From the NCBI RefSeq assembly GCF_000372725.1, contig NW_005201223.1:220132-284131 (forward strand): a DNA stretch of 64,000 bases. The letters run 5' to 3'. Shown piece by piece: positions 52,301-61,113 of this stretch. The stretch is from Emiliania huxleyi CCMP1516 (Eukaryota > Haptophyta > Isochrysidales > Noelaerhabdaceae). The position numbers were made by a program, and so were the translations under genes. The notes beneath the pieces are model-generated. The model worked only from the letters and a program-made list of their open reading frames with translations, did no database searches and was not told the origin of the DNA. Each line of letters begins with the position of its first letter. Within the stretch, counting starts at the first letter, position 1.

Positions 52301-52407
52301 TCCTCGACATGACGGGCGTGCACATCCTCGACTTTGCGGCGCGTGGCCTGCCCAGCGGCAAAGCCAAAGCGCGCACACTTCCTGCGGAAACATCGGGCGG
52401 TCCTTAG
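49374..52407 (+). CDS. F-box protein with a large beta-propeller-like C-terminal region, about eight exons
   Basis: ATG at 49374. The F-box lies at residues about 22-65 (LDAGCLAEIFGRLTDVGLCRVRSVCTSW), predicting an SCF ubiquitin-ligase adaptor. The following region has hydrophobic strand repeats (YVASLAIDGPWLALGEFGGFLTLYDLR, GCVGSLASGSGTLLVRCLSSGQLLHRL), WD40-like but diverged. Exon 1 ends at 50386; exons continue from 50461, 50671, 50853, 51042 and 51186 to the final exon (about 51667-52407: VLDLSYPQQALW...LLDMTGVHILDFAARGLP). Introns at 50387-50460, 50597-50670, 50731-50852, 50902-51041 and 51115-51185 are bounded by duplicates of the next exon. The last intron (about 51450-51666) holds a CCCTCCCTCCTTAG minisatellite. 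A (GGA)n Glu-rich tract is at 52080-52115. Confidence 0.72.
50387..50460 (+). other. Intron 1 of F-box gene: 36-nt exon copy plus 38-nt cassette
   Basis: 50387-50422 is a copy (two mismatches) of 50461-50496, the start of exon 2. 50423-50460 is the 38-nt cassette that begins and ends with TGTGAACAG and contains the internal pair TGTGAA/TTCACA. Splicing GT...AG restores TE|CLSMLW in frame. Confidence 0.85.
50597..50670 (+). other. Intron 2 of F-box gene: same 38-nt cassette, 36-nt exon copy
   Basis: GC donor. 50597-50632 copies 50671-50706 (one mismatch); 50633-50670 is identical to the intron 1 cassette. Length again 74 nt. Confidence 0.85.
50902..51041 (+). other. Tandem pair of 70-nt cassette introns in F-box gene
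   Basis: Three copies of a 32-nt exon segment (starting GTGCGAGCCTGCACCTCGCG) at 50902, 50972 and 51042 alternate with two copies of the 38-nt cassette (50934-50971 and 51004-51041), which differ from the earlier ones at one base (CTCC for CTCT). Confidence 0.85.
51115..51185 (+). other. Duplication-bounded intron with a different 37-nt cassette
   Basis: 51115-51148 copies the downstream exon at 51186-51222 (shared AGCCTCGCCG/CGAGAAGGGC); the 37-nt filler contains GACATGTC twice and ends GGGTAG. Confidence 0.8.
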
Positions 52408-52669
52408 GAATTTTGTGTTTTAGCGCGGGCCCCACCGCCGGACAGGGTATATCAATGTGATTTGATCCGACACATTTATACTCTCGCGCGTCGCGGCTCG
52501 TTTTTCTCTCTTTTTCCCGTGGGGGGGCGTGGGAGTCGCGCACCTCACAGTCGTTCTCGCCTTCCGCACATGCGCCGTTGCCAGTCGCGAGACCAGTGCC
52601 CGCCGCCCGGCGTCTCGTGTGGAGCTTTTGTTTCTGGGAGCGTTTTGGGAAATTTGCCCAGTGAAGCAG

Positions 52670-52842
52670 TGTAAAAGAAAGAAAGAAACCAGACAAGCCA
52701 AGGGAGGGATGGGAGGACCACGGCACGTCGCCACACCACACAGGGATTTCAATTTGCCCAGTGTAAAAGAAAGAAAGAAAGAAAACCCACAACCCAAGGG
52801 AGGGATGGGAGAACGGCACGCCGCCAATTTGCCCAGTGTCGT
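52670..52842 (+). repeat. Dispersed repeat family A, two tandem copies
   Basis: Two units (about 52670-52752 and 52755-52842), each with GAAAGAAAGAAA, GGGAGGGATGGGAG and the ACGGCACG core, separated by AATTTGCCCAGTGT, which also precedes and follows them. Confidence 0.85.
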
Positions 52843-52860
52843 GCGAGGGAGCATGCTTGT

Positions 52861-52870
52861 AAAATTCTTT
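52861..52870 (+). promoter_or_regulatory. AT-rich box upstream of the P450 start
   Basis: AAAATTCTTT, 53 nt before the ATG at 52924. Confidence 0.35.
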
Positions 52871-52923
52871 CTGAATTTCGGCGCTCTCCGACTGAAACAG
52901 TCTAAGGTGGAACCCAGCCTTCC

Positions 52924-54993
52924 ATGGGTTTGACCGGCCGCCAGAGCTCGATGCGCACCCTGTACCTACTCGCTATCGCAAGGGCAAGGGCTCTGCCGCT
53001 AAATGTCGTGCCCGCTGCCGACGACCTCGAGACGAGCCGCCTGAGCGACCTTGTCTGGGAAGCTGCGATGGATGGGTTCGACCACCACTCCGCTGCAATC
53101 GACAGCGCACTATCCACGGCAATGGCGGCGCTCTCTGACCAGGCATGCGCTCCGCAATGCCTCGCCGCCGCTGCTTCCGCCGCTGCGAGTGCCGGGCCCG
53201 CGCCTATGCAGCTGTGCCTCCAGTGCGTGGAGGAGCAGGAGCTGCGGCTCGACTTGGAGCCGTCCTGGTTGACCGGAACCATGGCCAAGGACGCGGATGG
53301 GCAGCTGCGCACGTTTTGCAGTGGCACCAACAGCAGCACCGGCTGGGAGCGGCAGCCCGACGGCTCCTACTCAGGGTGCGAAGTCGCGGAGCATACGCCC
53401 GACGCCGCGACGACTGCCTTCATGTCCAACGCGGTGGTGCGGCGGAAGCTGAGGGATCTGCCGTCGGGGACACACAACGGGTCTATCTGGAGGGGCAACG
53501 AGCTTGGAAGTCACATCCTGGTTCGCGACTTTTGGACGGGCATCGCGCCGGCGTCGATTCTGCTCGGCGCCAAGCCCGAGCAGCACAGGGTGCTGCGCCC
53601 GATCCTCGACCGGCTCTACGGCTGGTCACGGCACTGTCCAGCGCACTCACAGTGCCAGGCGGCGCGCTCCGCCGCCATCAGGGCGCATGCCACGCAGTGG
53701 CTCGCCGGCAAGACCTCCCTCGGCGGCGCGGACTACTTCGAGTACACGCACATCGCGCTATTTGAGCGCACTTTCCCCGGGAAGGAGAACCCCTTCTCCG
53801 CCGCCCAGATGCAGTTTGTGCAGCTCCTCTTCCTCGTTCAGGCGACCTTCCTCATCTACCTCCCGGTCTCGATCCGGGAGCGCCTCCTCGCCCTCCTGCC
53901 CGACATGCTCAGCGGCGTGTGGTGGCACCAGCAGCTCTCGGACGCCTACCGGCCGATGGTGGAGGAGATCTACGGCGCCGAGCTCGCAGAGGGCGACTGC
54001 TCGCCCTCCGACTGCGTCGATCAGCTCACCTCCGCCATCATCGACACCATTCTTCTCGCTGGCGGTGCGGCCGTCGCCCCAGCCCAGCCAGCGCGGGTCG
54101 TCAGCGAGTGAGCCCACCGCCAGCGAGTGAGCCCACCGCCCTCCGTCCCGCCCACCGCTCGCTCGACAGGTCTCTCGATCCCCACCGCCCTCTCTAACGG
54201 CCTCTGGGTGCTGCTGGCGGACACCTCGCGGTGGGACGAGACTTTTCCGCAGACCGTCCCTGCCGGGGTGAGCCCGCTGCTCTACTTTATGGAGACGCTG
54301 CGCTTCTTGCCGCCCGTCGGCACCTTCCCCTTCTGGAGCGGCGACAACGTGCCGCCGGCCAACGACACGCGGTACCCGGACTACCCGTCTCCAGCGGCGC
54401 ACACCTACCTCAACTTGCGGATGGCGCTGCGCGACCCGAACGCATGGGGTCGCCGCCACCCTCGGCGAGCCACGCGCGTTGCTCGATGGGGGAGGCTCAG
54501 CTTGCGCGACCTCACTGTAGGCCCCGACGCGCATCAGTTCTCTCTCCGCCGGCCTCTAGCTTCATACAAGGAGTACTCGGTCGCCTTCGCCGACGCTGCA
54601 GCCGACCCGACCGTCGCGGGCGGCGCAATGGACCGCTACTGCCCGGGGAAGCAGCTCTCCATGGATCTGGGCGAAGCCTTCTTCGAGCTCCTCCTCTCGC
54701 AGAGGAGCGAGTGGTGCCCAGACCCGGCCGCAGACACGCCCGCGTACTCGAGTCGCGGCTTCTCCGTGACCAAGCCGGGCGCGTCCTTCTCCGTGGTCCG
54801 AGGCCTCGGCCGCGGCGCCGCCTGCGTCGTCCCGAGGTGGTTCGAGGCCGAGCCGTGCTGCGCTGGGCTGAGGTGCGTCGGGTGGGCCGCGGGGAGTGGC
54901 GGCAGCGGGGCTTGGGCGCTGATGGACCGTTTCCTGCCGCAGTTCAGCCCCTTCTCGGTGGACGGCACGTGTGTGCGAGACGAGGAGATGTAG
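52924..54993 (+). CDS. Cytochrome P450-like protein, two exons
   Basis: Exons 52924-54064 and 54170-54993 give 654 aa; the junction LLAG|GLSIPTALSNGLW keeps phase. Evidence for P450: K-helix ExxR in METLRFLPPV (about residue 421), and the heme-ligand loop DRYCPGKQLSMDLGEAFFELL (Cys about 537), resembling the shortened Cys loop of CYP74/peroxide-metabolising P450s rather than the usual FGxGxRxCxG. An N-terminal region with GSHILVRDFW and AKPEQHRVLRPILDRL fits B-C helix segments. Cys-rich inserts (SGTNSSTGW, CPAHSQCQ) are unusual. Role might be fatty-acid hydroperoxide metabolism, but the substrate is not readable. The intron carries a GAGTGAGCCCACCGCC duplicate. Confidence 0.65.
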
Positions 54994-55586
54994 AATGTTC
55001 GTGCGAAGCGTGTTTTCTTCCATGTAGACTTGTTGAATTCTTCTCGCATGTGTTTGTCTTTGTGGGGCGTCCCACTATATCCATCTCTCGCGGTCTGAGT
55101 TCGACTTACTTGCGGGCACTTGGAGCATGTCCAATAGTTTTAAACACAGCGGAAGTCCTCAAAATGCATATACAAAATGCGCCTGTGTGCGCTGTGGGGG
55201 GGAGAGAGATTTTCAGTGTATGTAGCTCTTACGTACATTCCCGATCCCGGAGGAGGGACTGCTGACAGGGTTTGCGATGAGGAGCGACCCGATGGGTTTC
55301 TCGGAGGTTAGTGCACCACTAACCGCCGAAGCGCAAGCGCTGGGAGCAAGAACACTACGACCTGGGTCGGGCTCATACTAGGAACTAGCACCCCACCTCG
55401 CGAGCCGACGTTCTGGCTCAGCGAGGTTGCTGCGGAGCACTCGCGGACCGATCTTAGAGATATATCTAGATTTGTTTGAGATTTTTGAAAACGCAGCTTG
55501 GAAACGTCTTTCTTTTCTTTCCGGCGGATATTCGCGCAGAAAAAACAGCTGAAGTCCTTGCCCTCCCTCGTCGGCGGCTCGGCAAA
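54994..55586. other. Intergenic, AT-richer, no gene seen
   Basis: Lower-GC spacer. No family-like frame. The part after 55440 is probably the 5' UTR/promoter of the RING gene. Confidence 0.4.
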
Positions 55587-56465
55587 ATGCCGCCTCCCGT
55601 CGGTGCGCACAGCGCTGCCGCGGCTCGCAGGGCGTCCGTCGGTGAGCACAGCGTGTCGAGTCGCGTCCCTCACCTCATCCGCCGCCGCTCGGCTCCCGCT
55701 GCTCTGCTACCAGATGATGAGCGGAGTAGCAAGCACGGCGGGCTGTTGCTGGCCTCGCAGCGCCAGCTGCGGCAAGAAGAGGAGCATTTGGCAGAGCTCT
55801 TTGCGCAGGAGGAGGCGACGCTGCTCCAGGCGGCGCTAGCACGGCGGCAGGATGCTGCGACTGAAGTGGAGGAGAAACGGGAGACGGAGGAGGAGGAGGA
55901 GGAGGAGGAGCAGGAGGAGCAGGAGGAGCAGGCGCACGAAGACGCGTTGCCACAGGAGTGTGCAATCTGCCTGGAGCCACTTGAGCGGCCAACCTACTGG
56001 CCCGCCGATTGTGGGCACATCTTTTGCTACAGCTGTGTGGAGAAGTGTGCGCGCGCAGACCATACGCTCAGGTGCCCTCTGTGCCGCAAAGCTCCACCTC
56101 GGCCGCCTCGACCGAAGCGGCGACCGCCGCCGACCTGGACGCTGGTGCCCACCCCAAGCGGAGGGTTGGCGGTCAATCTCAATCAGCGCGGCGAGGGCTC
56201 GGAGATATCGGCGGGGCAACCGGTGATGAGAGGCTCAAACGAAGTCGAGCTGGAGATGCGCGACTACTTTCGTCTGCTGGAGCGCGGCCCACCGCGACCG
56301 AGGCTGCGCGATCGGGCGGCGGCCAGGCTGCGGCTCGGGGGCGCGAGGCGGGCGGCGGCCCTCCCCGTGCCCGCCTCGCGCTACCGGGCGCCGCGCCCTG
56401 GCTTCTTCGAACGGCTCGCGATAGAATTTACCGAGGGAGTCATCGAGTTGATCGACATGCTGTGA
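55587..56465 (+). CDS. RING-HC finger protein (probable E3 ubiquitin ligase)
   Basis: 292 aa from the ATG at 55587. Order: basic N-terminus, a coiled-coil/acidic stretch (QLRQEEEHLAELFAQEEATLLQ, then a Glu run encoded by (GGA)n), RING-HC at about 130-175 (CAICLEPL, CGHIFCYSCVEKC, CPLCRK), a Pro/Arg linker, and a C-terminal helix (FFERLAIEFTEGVIELIDML). Resembles TRIM/RNF-type ligases in the RING only; substrate unknown. Single exon. Confidence 0.8.
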   Translation: MPPPVGAHSAAAARRASVGEHSVSSRVPHLIRRRSAPAALLPDDERSSKHGGLLLASQRQLRQEEEHLAELFAQEEATLLQAALARRQDAATEVEEKRETEEEEEEEEQEEQEEQAHEDALPQECAICLEPLERPTYWPADCGHIFCYSCVEKCARADHTLRCPLCRKAPPRPPRPKRRPPPTWTLVPTPSGGLAVNLNQRGEGSEISAGQPVMRGSNEVELEMRDYFRLLERGPPRPRLRDRAAARLRLGGARRAAALPVPASRYRAPRPGFFERLAIEFTEGVIELIDML

Positions 56466-56866
56466 CACACGAGGTTTTAGCTAACGGTTTGCGACCCGCA
56501 GTCTGCGACCCGCAGTCTTTTTCAAGATTCAACGCGCCCGCTTGAAAAACGAGTTTGGGTCCTTGTGTGTACTCTCATGCTCTAACCATACGTCAGAGAA
56601 GTACCCCCGCACGCGACTCGCGAGCGGCGAGCCCCATGGCGACCGCTGGCGAGCCCCGGCCGTGCAGCGTGCACTTTATCTCTCTAAAACTAACGCGTAC
56701 AGAAATCCAATCGCACAAGCACCGCCCTGCCACACCGTTTCGCTCCTAGTTACCCCTCTGCGCTCCCTCAGTTCATCTTCTCACTTGGACCTCCGACGAG
56801 AACGGACGTGGTGAGGGTTGAGGCACGCTTCCAGAGCTTGCCAGAGGCTATAAGTGCCGCTGCGCG
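56466..56866. other. Intergenic between convergent genes
   Basis: No gene seen; a CTGCGACCCGCAG duplicate near 56490-56515 could form a small hairpin. Confidence 0.4.
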
Positions 56867-58096
56867 CTATCCTTCTCCACAAGGGCCGTGTGGCTGCGTG
56901 CGCTGAGTGGTTACGGTTCCGGCGGAGGAGCATCCGACCGAAGAACGCGTGTCGTCCTCATGTCGAATGGGTGACGCTGGTTTGTCTCCGTCTCCCGGCA
57001 CTTTGGCACAAACGGCGCCTTCCACATTCGGCAGGCGCATCGAGAACATGAGGTCTGCCTCGCCCGATGGCTGCGTAGCCAAGAAGTTGGAGGGCAGTCC
57101 ATCCCGCCACCTTCTATGCAGCGTGTGGGCGTTGACCAGCCACCGCACAAAGCAGAGCACAAAGACTGCAAGGCACAGACAGCGCCATATCTCAGAGCTG
57201 GGCTGTCCAAAGTGGTGGTCGCCCCAGCCGCGCCGCAGTGAGCGTCCAGCAGGGCCCGCCATCTCGCCGGCGCTCCAGAGCGAGGCTGCGCCGCCCATCA
57301 CTTCCAGGACAAACGTGGTCGCGCACCTATAAGCGCAACAATGATCAGTCTCTCGTCGTGGCCACGCATTCGTAATCCCGTCTAGATGCAGGCCCACGTC
57401 TTTGCAGGGACTGGTCCTATGCATCTAGAACCCGCACCAAACGGCGGCGCGAGCATACCGCGCCGTGTTGTCACCGCCGACCGAGAGGTGGAGCGAGGCG
57501 CGCAGCGCCAGGAACTGCTCACGGTGCCACCAGATGAAGAACCAGGGGAGCCACGCACCAGATATGATGCGCCAGCGGAGCATGCTGTTGCGGCATTCAT
57601 CGTAGCCCGGCGTCCAACGCGCGTCACCACTGCCGCCGTACTTTTCAACGTCATGGCAGTCGGCGGGGTAGTCAGTTCGTAGACCTGCAAAGTCGGAAAA
57701 CCCCCACCAGGCACTCGCGCCGCCCAAAAACTGGAGGATGAAGAGCGAGACGGCCTCGGCCTCTCGTGAAGCAGCAATCCGCAGGGCATGAACGCAGACC
57801 CAACGCGCCAAAAAGAAGAGACCAGCCACGCCACAAATGGCACGCCATGCATCGCCATTTGAATAGCTTCGCACGCAGGAGAGCTCCGCACAGCCCCAGA
57901 TGGCGCCCATGCCTCCGACGACCTCGAGTAGGAGCGAGGCGAGCAGCTGGTCGCAGCGAGTCGTGAATGCGCGTACACGTCCTACTCGTAGCCGCCCTGT
58001 TGCAGCTGGAGCCGTGAGAGTGGACGTTGAAGACATGCGTACAAGCACAGACGGCGTTTCCGCACATCGCACGTTCCTCAGCTCCACCACGGGCAT
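56867..58096 (-). CDS. Multi-span membrane protein with three internal repeats, two exons
   Basis: Exons 58096-57438 and 57326-56867 join to 372 aa (AVW|CATTFVLEV). A module recurs three times: LLLEVVGGMGAIWGCAEL, FILQFLGGASAWWGFSDF and FVLEVMGGAASLWSAGEM. Each is followed by a variable loop and a second hydrophobic helix ending in an aromatic/basic stretch (FLARWVCVHALR, PWFFIWWHREQF, CFVRWLVNAHTLH). That makes six to seven helices. Hydrophilic C-terminal tail. No family recognised. The repeat architecture parallels, but is unrelated in sequence to, the 29-32 kb protein. Confidence 0.65.
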
Positions 58097-58274
58097 CGGA
58101 AAGGCGACCAAGAATCGCCCACCCTGTGTGTCGCGCGCGGAAAAGAGGAACCTCTCGCGCTTCTCGCACCCGTTGTGACCCTCCTGCGCGCCGCCAACGT
58201 CCTCGTCGCGAACGCCTCCATCGGCGCCCGCGACGGGCGCTTTCCCTCTGGTTCATGTTTTACGTCCTCACCGG

Positions 58275-58288
58275 GAAATTCTTTTGCC
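58275..58288 (+). promoter_or_regulatory. AT-rich box upstream of the MIC10 start
   Basis: GAAATTCTTTTGCC, 39 nt before the ATG at 58328. Confidence 0.35.
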
Positions 58289-58327
58289 ACCACGCCGAGT
58301 CTTGCTCCCTCGGCCCTGAGAGAGCTA

Positions 58328-58730
58328 ATGGCGACGGCGAAAACCGGGCTCCCCGAGCTCAAGGCGCCTGCCGCCGCCGCCGCCGCCCGCTGCCGCGCCG
58401 CGCGATCCCACCTTTTCTCACCACTGCGCACAGGTTGCCGAGACGTGGGACTCGTGCATAGAAAACACGATTCGGAAACTCGCGTACGGCACGCTCGGCG
58501 GCGGGCTGATCGCGGTCATCCTGTTCCGTGCGCGCCGCCGCCCGCGCGGAGCCCGCGGGTCGTGCCGCCGCCGCGCCGCACTCACCCTCTGCTTGTGGCG
58601 CCTTTATGCAGGTGGAGTGGCTGCGCGGTCAGCTGTGGCAGGCCTGGGCGCGGGCGTTGGGATTGGGATGGGGTACACGGAGTGCAAGCACGAGTTTGAG
58701 CTGGTCGACAAGGCCGCCGCCGCGAAATAG
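58328..58730 (+). CDS. MIC10: MICOS complex subunit MIC10
   Basis: Exons 58328-58363, 58434-58527 and 58612-58730 splice to an 82-aa protein, the usual size. Mitochondrial inner-membrane protein that oligomerises to bend membranes at crista junctions. Diagnostic features: WDSCIENTIRKL, a first helix with glycine spacing (GTLGGGLIAVILF), a positively charged loop, and a second helix with the GxGxGxG pattern (GLGAGVGIGMGYTEC) ending in HEFE. Exon 1 is only 36 nt (12 codons) and intron 1 (70 nt) has a GC donor (CAAG|GC), so automated annotation would easily miss or mis-start this gene. Confidence 0.88.
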
Positions 58731-59155
58731 GTATGCTGCGTGCCTGTGTCGCCACGCGCCTCCATGCTCTCGTTTGCCATCCCTCTCGGCGCCCGAAGGG
58801 GCGGGGTGAGAGAAAGAGTCCAGCTCCCGCGTGGGAGGGGCTGCCTGATTCACCCGTTTTTCGTACCCTGTATTGGATGTGACGGGTCCACGAAAGACAG
58901 GGCGGGTCCCGACTCGCGCGAGGGCGAGCTGGGCCCTCGTCGGGCATATCAGGGAGAGCAGAGATACTAGGCAGCGAGACCGAGAGCGCCGAGAGAGCGT
59001 TGTCCTAGGCGTTGTCGGTTGAGCGTCCGCAAGCGCGAGGGGCGACCGTCGCGGTCCATCTCATTATTCCGATCGACCCAAAAGCCTCGCGCAGCGCCTC
59101 TGTGGGAGAGGTTGGCGCGAGCCGGCGTGCTCGTCTAGCCTCCTCGCCGCCTCTC

Positions 59156-59929
59156 TCAGCTGGCGTTCGGCGTCTTGATGCCCATGATCTCGGGGCCAGC
59201 GTAGGTGGCAGAGCCAAAGGCGCCAACCTTTGGTACCTGGGAGGCGGGCGCGTCGCTCGGCCTGCGGGGAGGGAGAGGGCGGTGGGGGCTGAGGGGGAAG
59301 GCGGGCGGCAGATTTGGGGGAAGGAGTTGGGGGGAGGGAGGGAAGTGTGTGTGTGGGGGGGGCAGGGTCGGGGTCGGTTGGCACGGGGCTTGTGGCGGCC
59401 GCGGGGGCGGACGAGCTGAGGGAGTGGCGGGTGGGTGGGGTGGGTGGGTGGGGTGGGGGTGGGGGGGGCTTCGAGCGGGGAGGGTGCGTGGCGCTGCGGC
59501 GCTGCGGCATGGTGGGCAGCGGCGGCAAGTCGCCTGACGGGTTGGCCCTGCATGATGGTGTGGTTGAGGGTGAGCGGCGTGTCCGGGTAGTAGCCCGTGT
59601 CGCGCCGCTTCAGGTCCTTGTTGTAGTACCGAATAGAGTACACGGAGCTGGCCTCCTTGCGCTGCGCGTGCACGTCAGAGGCGTGAGCTTGCGCAATCTG
59701 GCCGCGGCGTGTGCTCGTCGTCCGCGCGCGGCGAGGGCCCGGTCAGCGGGCGGCGGGCGCGGCGGGCGCGGCAGCGGGGCACCTGCACAAGCGCTGCTGG
59801 TTGCGAGCCGGGAGAGACGCGGCGATACAGCTTGGCGGGCGTGTTTGCGATGGCGTGCTCGGTATTCCAGTAGTCTAGCCGCCGCATCCTCGTCCACACG
59901 TGCTCCGCCCAGGCGCCGAGGAAGGCCAT
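59156..59929 (-). CDS. Small unknown protein, three exons, 116 aa
   Basis: Exons 59929-59783, 59661-59539 and 59236-59156 (147, 123 and 81 nt) are all phase 0. Protein: MAFLGAWAEHVWTRMRRLDY..., then SSVYSIRYYNKDLKRRDTGYYPD...HTIMQGQP, then VPKVGAFGSATYAGPEIMGIKTP to the stop. Rich in Tyr/Arg, no signal or membrane helix. Size and composition would suit an accessory subunit of a mitochondrial or plastid complex, but I do not recognise it. Confidence 0.55.
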
Positions 59930-61037
59930 GCCGCGCTCGCTAGCTCGTGTCGCGGCGGCGCGTTGCAGGCGGCTAAAGCGCAAAGCTCGGCGCAACGCGC
60001 AAAAAAAATCCGGCGATTTTTACCGAAGCGAACTCCCCAGATCACGCACACGACGACCCTTATCTTTAAGACAGCCTTATTGTTGAAACAAAATTCACAC
60101 CCGAGAACACCTCGGCTCAGACGTGCTGGGCTCACGCTGGCTCACGCTCACTGGCTTACGCTCACGCTGGCTCACGCTCACGCTGCTGGCTCACGCACGC
60201 TGCTGGCTCAAGCTCGAGCATGCTCCGACTACTGCTTGCACAAGGTGTCGAGCGCCTGGCGCTGGCCCACTCCCTGGCGCTCTCGTTTTCAGTCGCGTGT
60301 GCTTAGATAGCCGTAGCCGCGCGTACGGATCGATGCAAGCGGCCACGTCTCGCTCGGACATGCTGTGAGTGCGTAGCTGGGCCTGGGGACTCTCGGTCTC
60401 ACTGGCGCGCTCTCTCTGGCAGCGACGCACCCGCATCCAAGCGCGCGCTCGCCAGCTACTGCTGAATTCTATCTCGAACACAAGACTTCGCACGCACAAG
60501 GGAAAACTGCGTACGCACAAGGGAAAACTGCGTACGCACAAGGGAAAGCGTATGCACGATGGCACTGTGGAAGCACATGCCGACAAAAAACCTATTGGAG
60601 CAAACCCTCGGCAGCGGCGCTGTGGGGCACCGACAGGATTGCCTGGGCGAAGTATACATTCATCGGTGGCACGCGTACCACAACCAGTACGCGATCAATA
60701 GCACCAAAAGGCACAGGCCTGGCGCCGACTGCCAGAGAAGTGGAGGGCCGGCGCTCAAAGCGGTCGGCGACTTGCGGTTGGGCGACGGTATCGGGAGAGG
60801 GAAGAAATCGGCCGCTGAAGGCGCCTCGCACGCCAGCTCGTACTCGGCGATGGAAGACAAGCTGGAGGTGCCGCCGCGCGTCAATCGGGGCGAGAGGCTC
60901 ATCTCAAGCCAGGCGGAGCATTCGCTGCAGTGGCTCTGCACGAGATGGCCAGCGAGACGCGCTCATCCCCCTCTGTTTCGCTGAAATTGCGGGAAAGAAG
61001 AAATAAAAAGAAAAACGTGCGAGGGATGCAAACCAGC
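59930..61037. repeat. Intergenic with GGCTCACGCT and 20-bp tandem repeats
   Basis: 60120-60220: irregular repeats of CTGGCTCACGCT. 60488-60547: three 20-bp units of CGCACAAGGGAAAACTGCGTA type. Short frames near 60560-60980 (plus) and 60592-60941 (minus, with a hydrophobic end LLVLLIAYWLWYAC) are not convincing. Confidence 0.5.
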
Positions 61038-61038
61038 T

Positions 61039-61053
61039 TAAATTCTTTTCCCC
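61039..61053 (+). promoter_or_regulatory. AT-rich box upstream of the PH/BAR start
   Basis: TAAATTCTTTTCCCC, 60 nt before the ATG at 61114. Confidence 0.35.
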
Positions 61054-61113
61054 TCAACAGCACCGGCATCAAGCTGGTGCTGGGCCGGTAGACTGCCAGC
61101 TAGCCCAACCGCC

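Noticed and set aside
60559-60984. 141-codon plus-strand frame
   Set aside because: Begins in a tandem repeat, lacks any conserved pattern, and overlaps an equally weak minus-strand frame.
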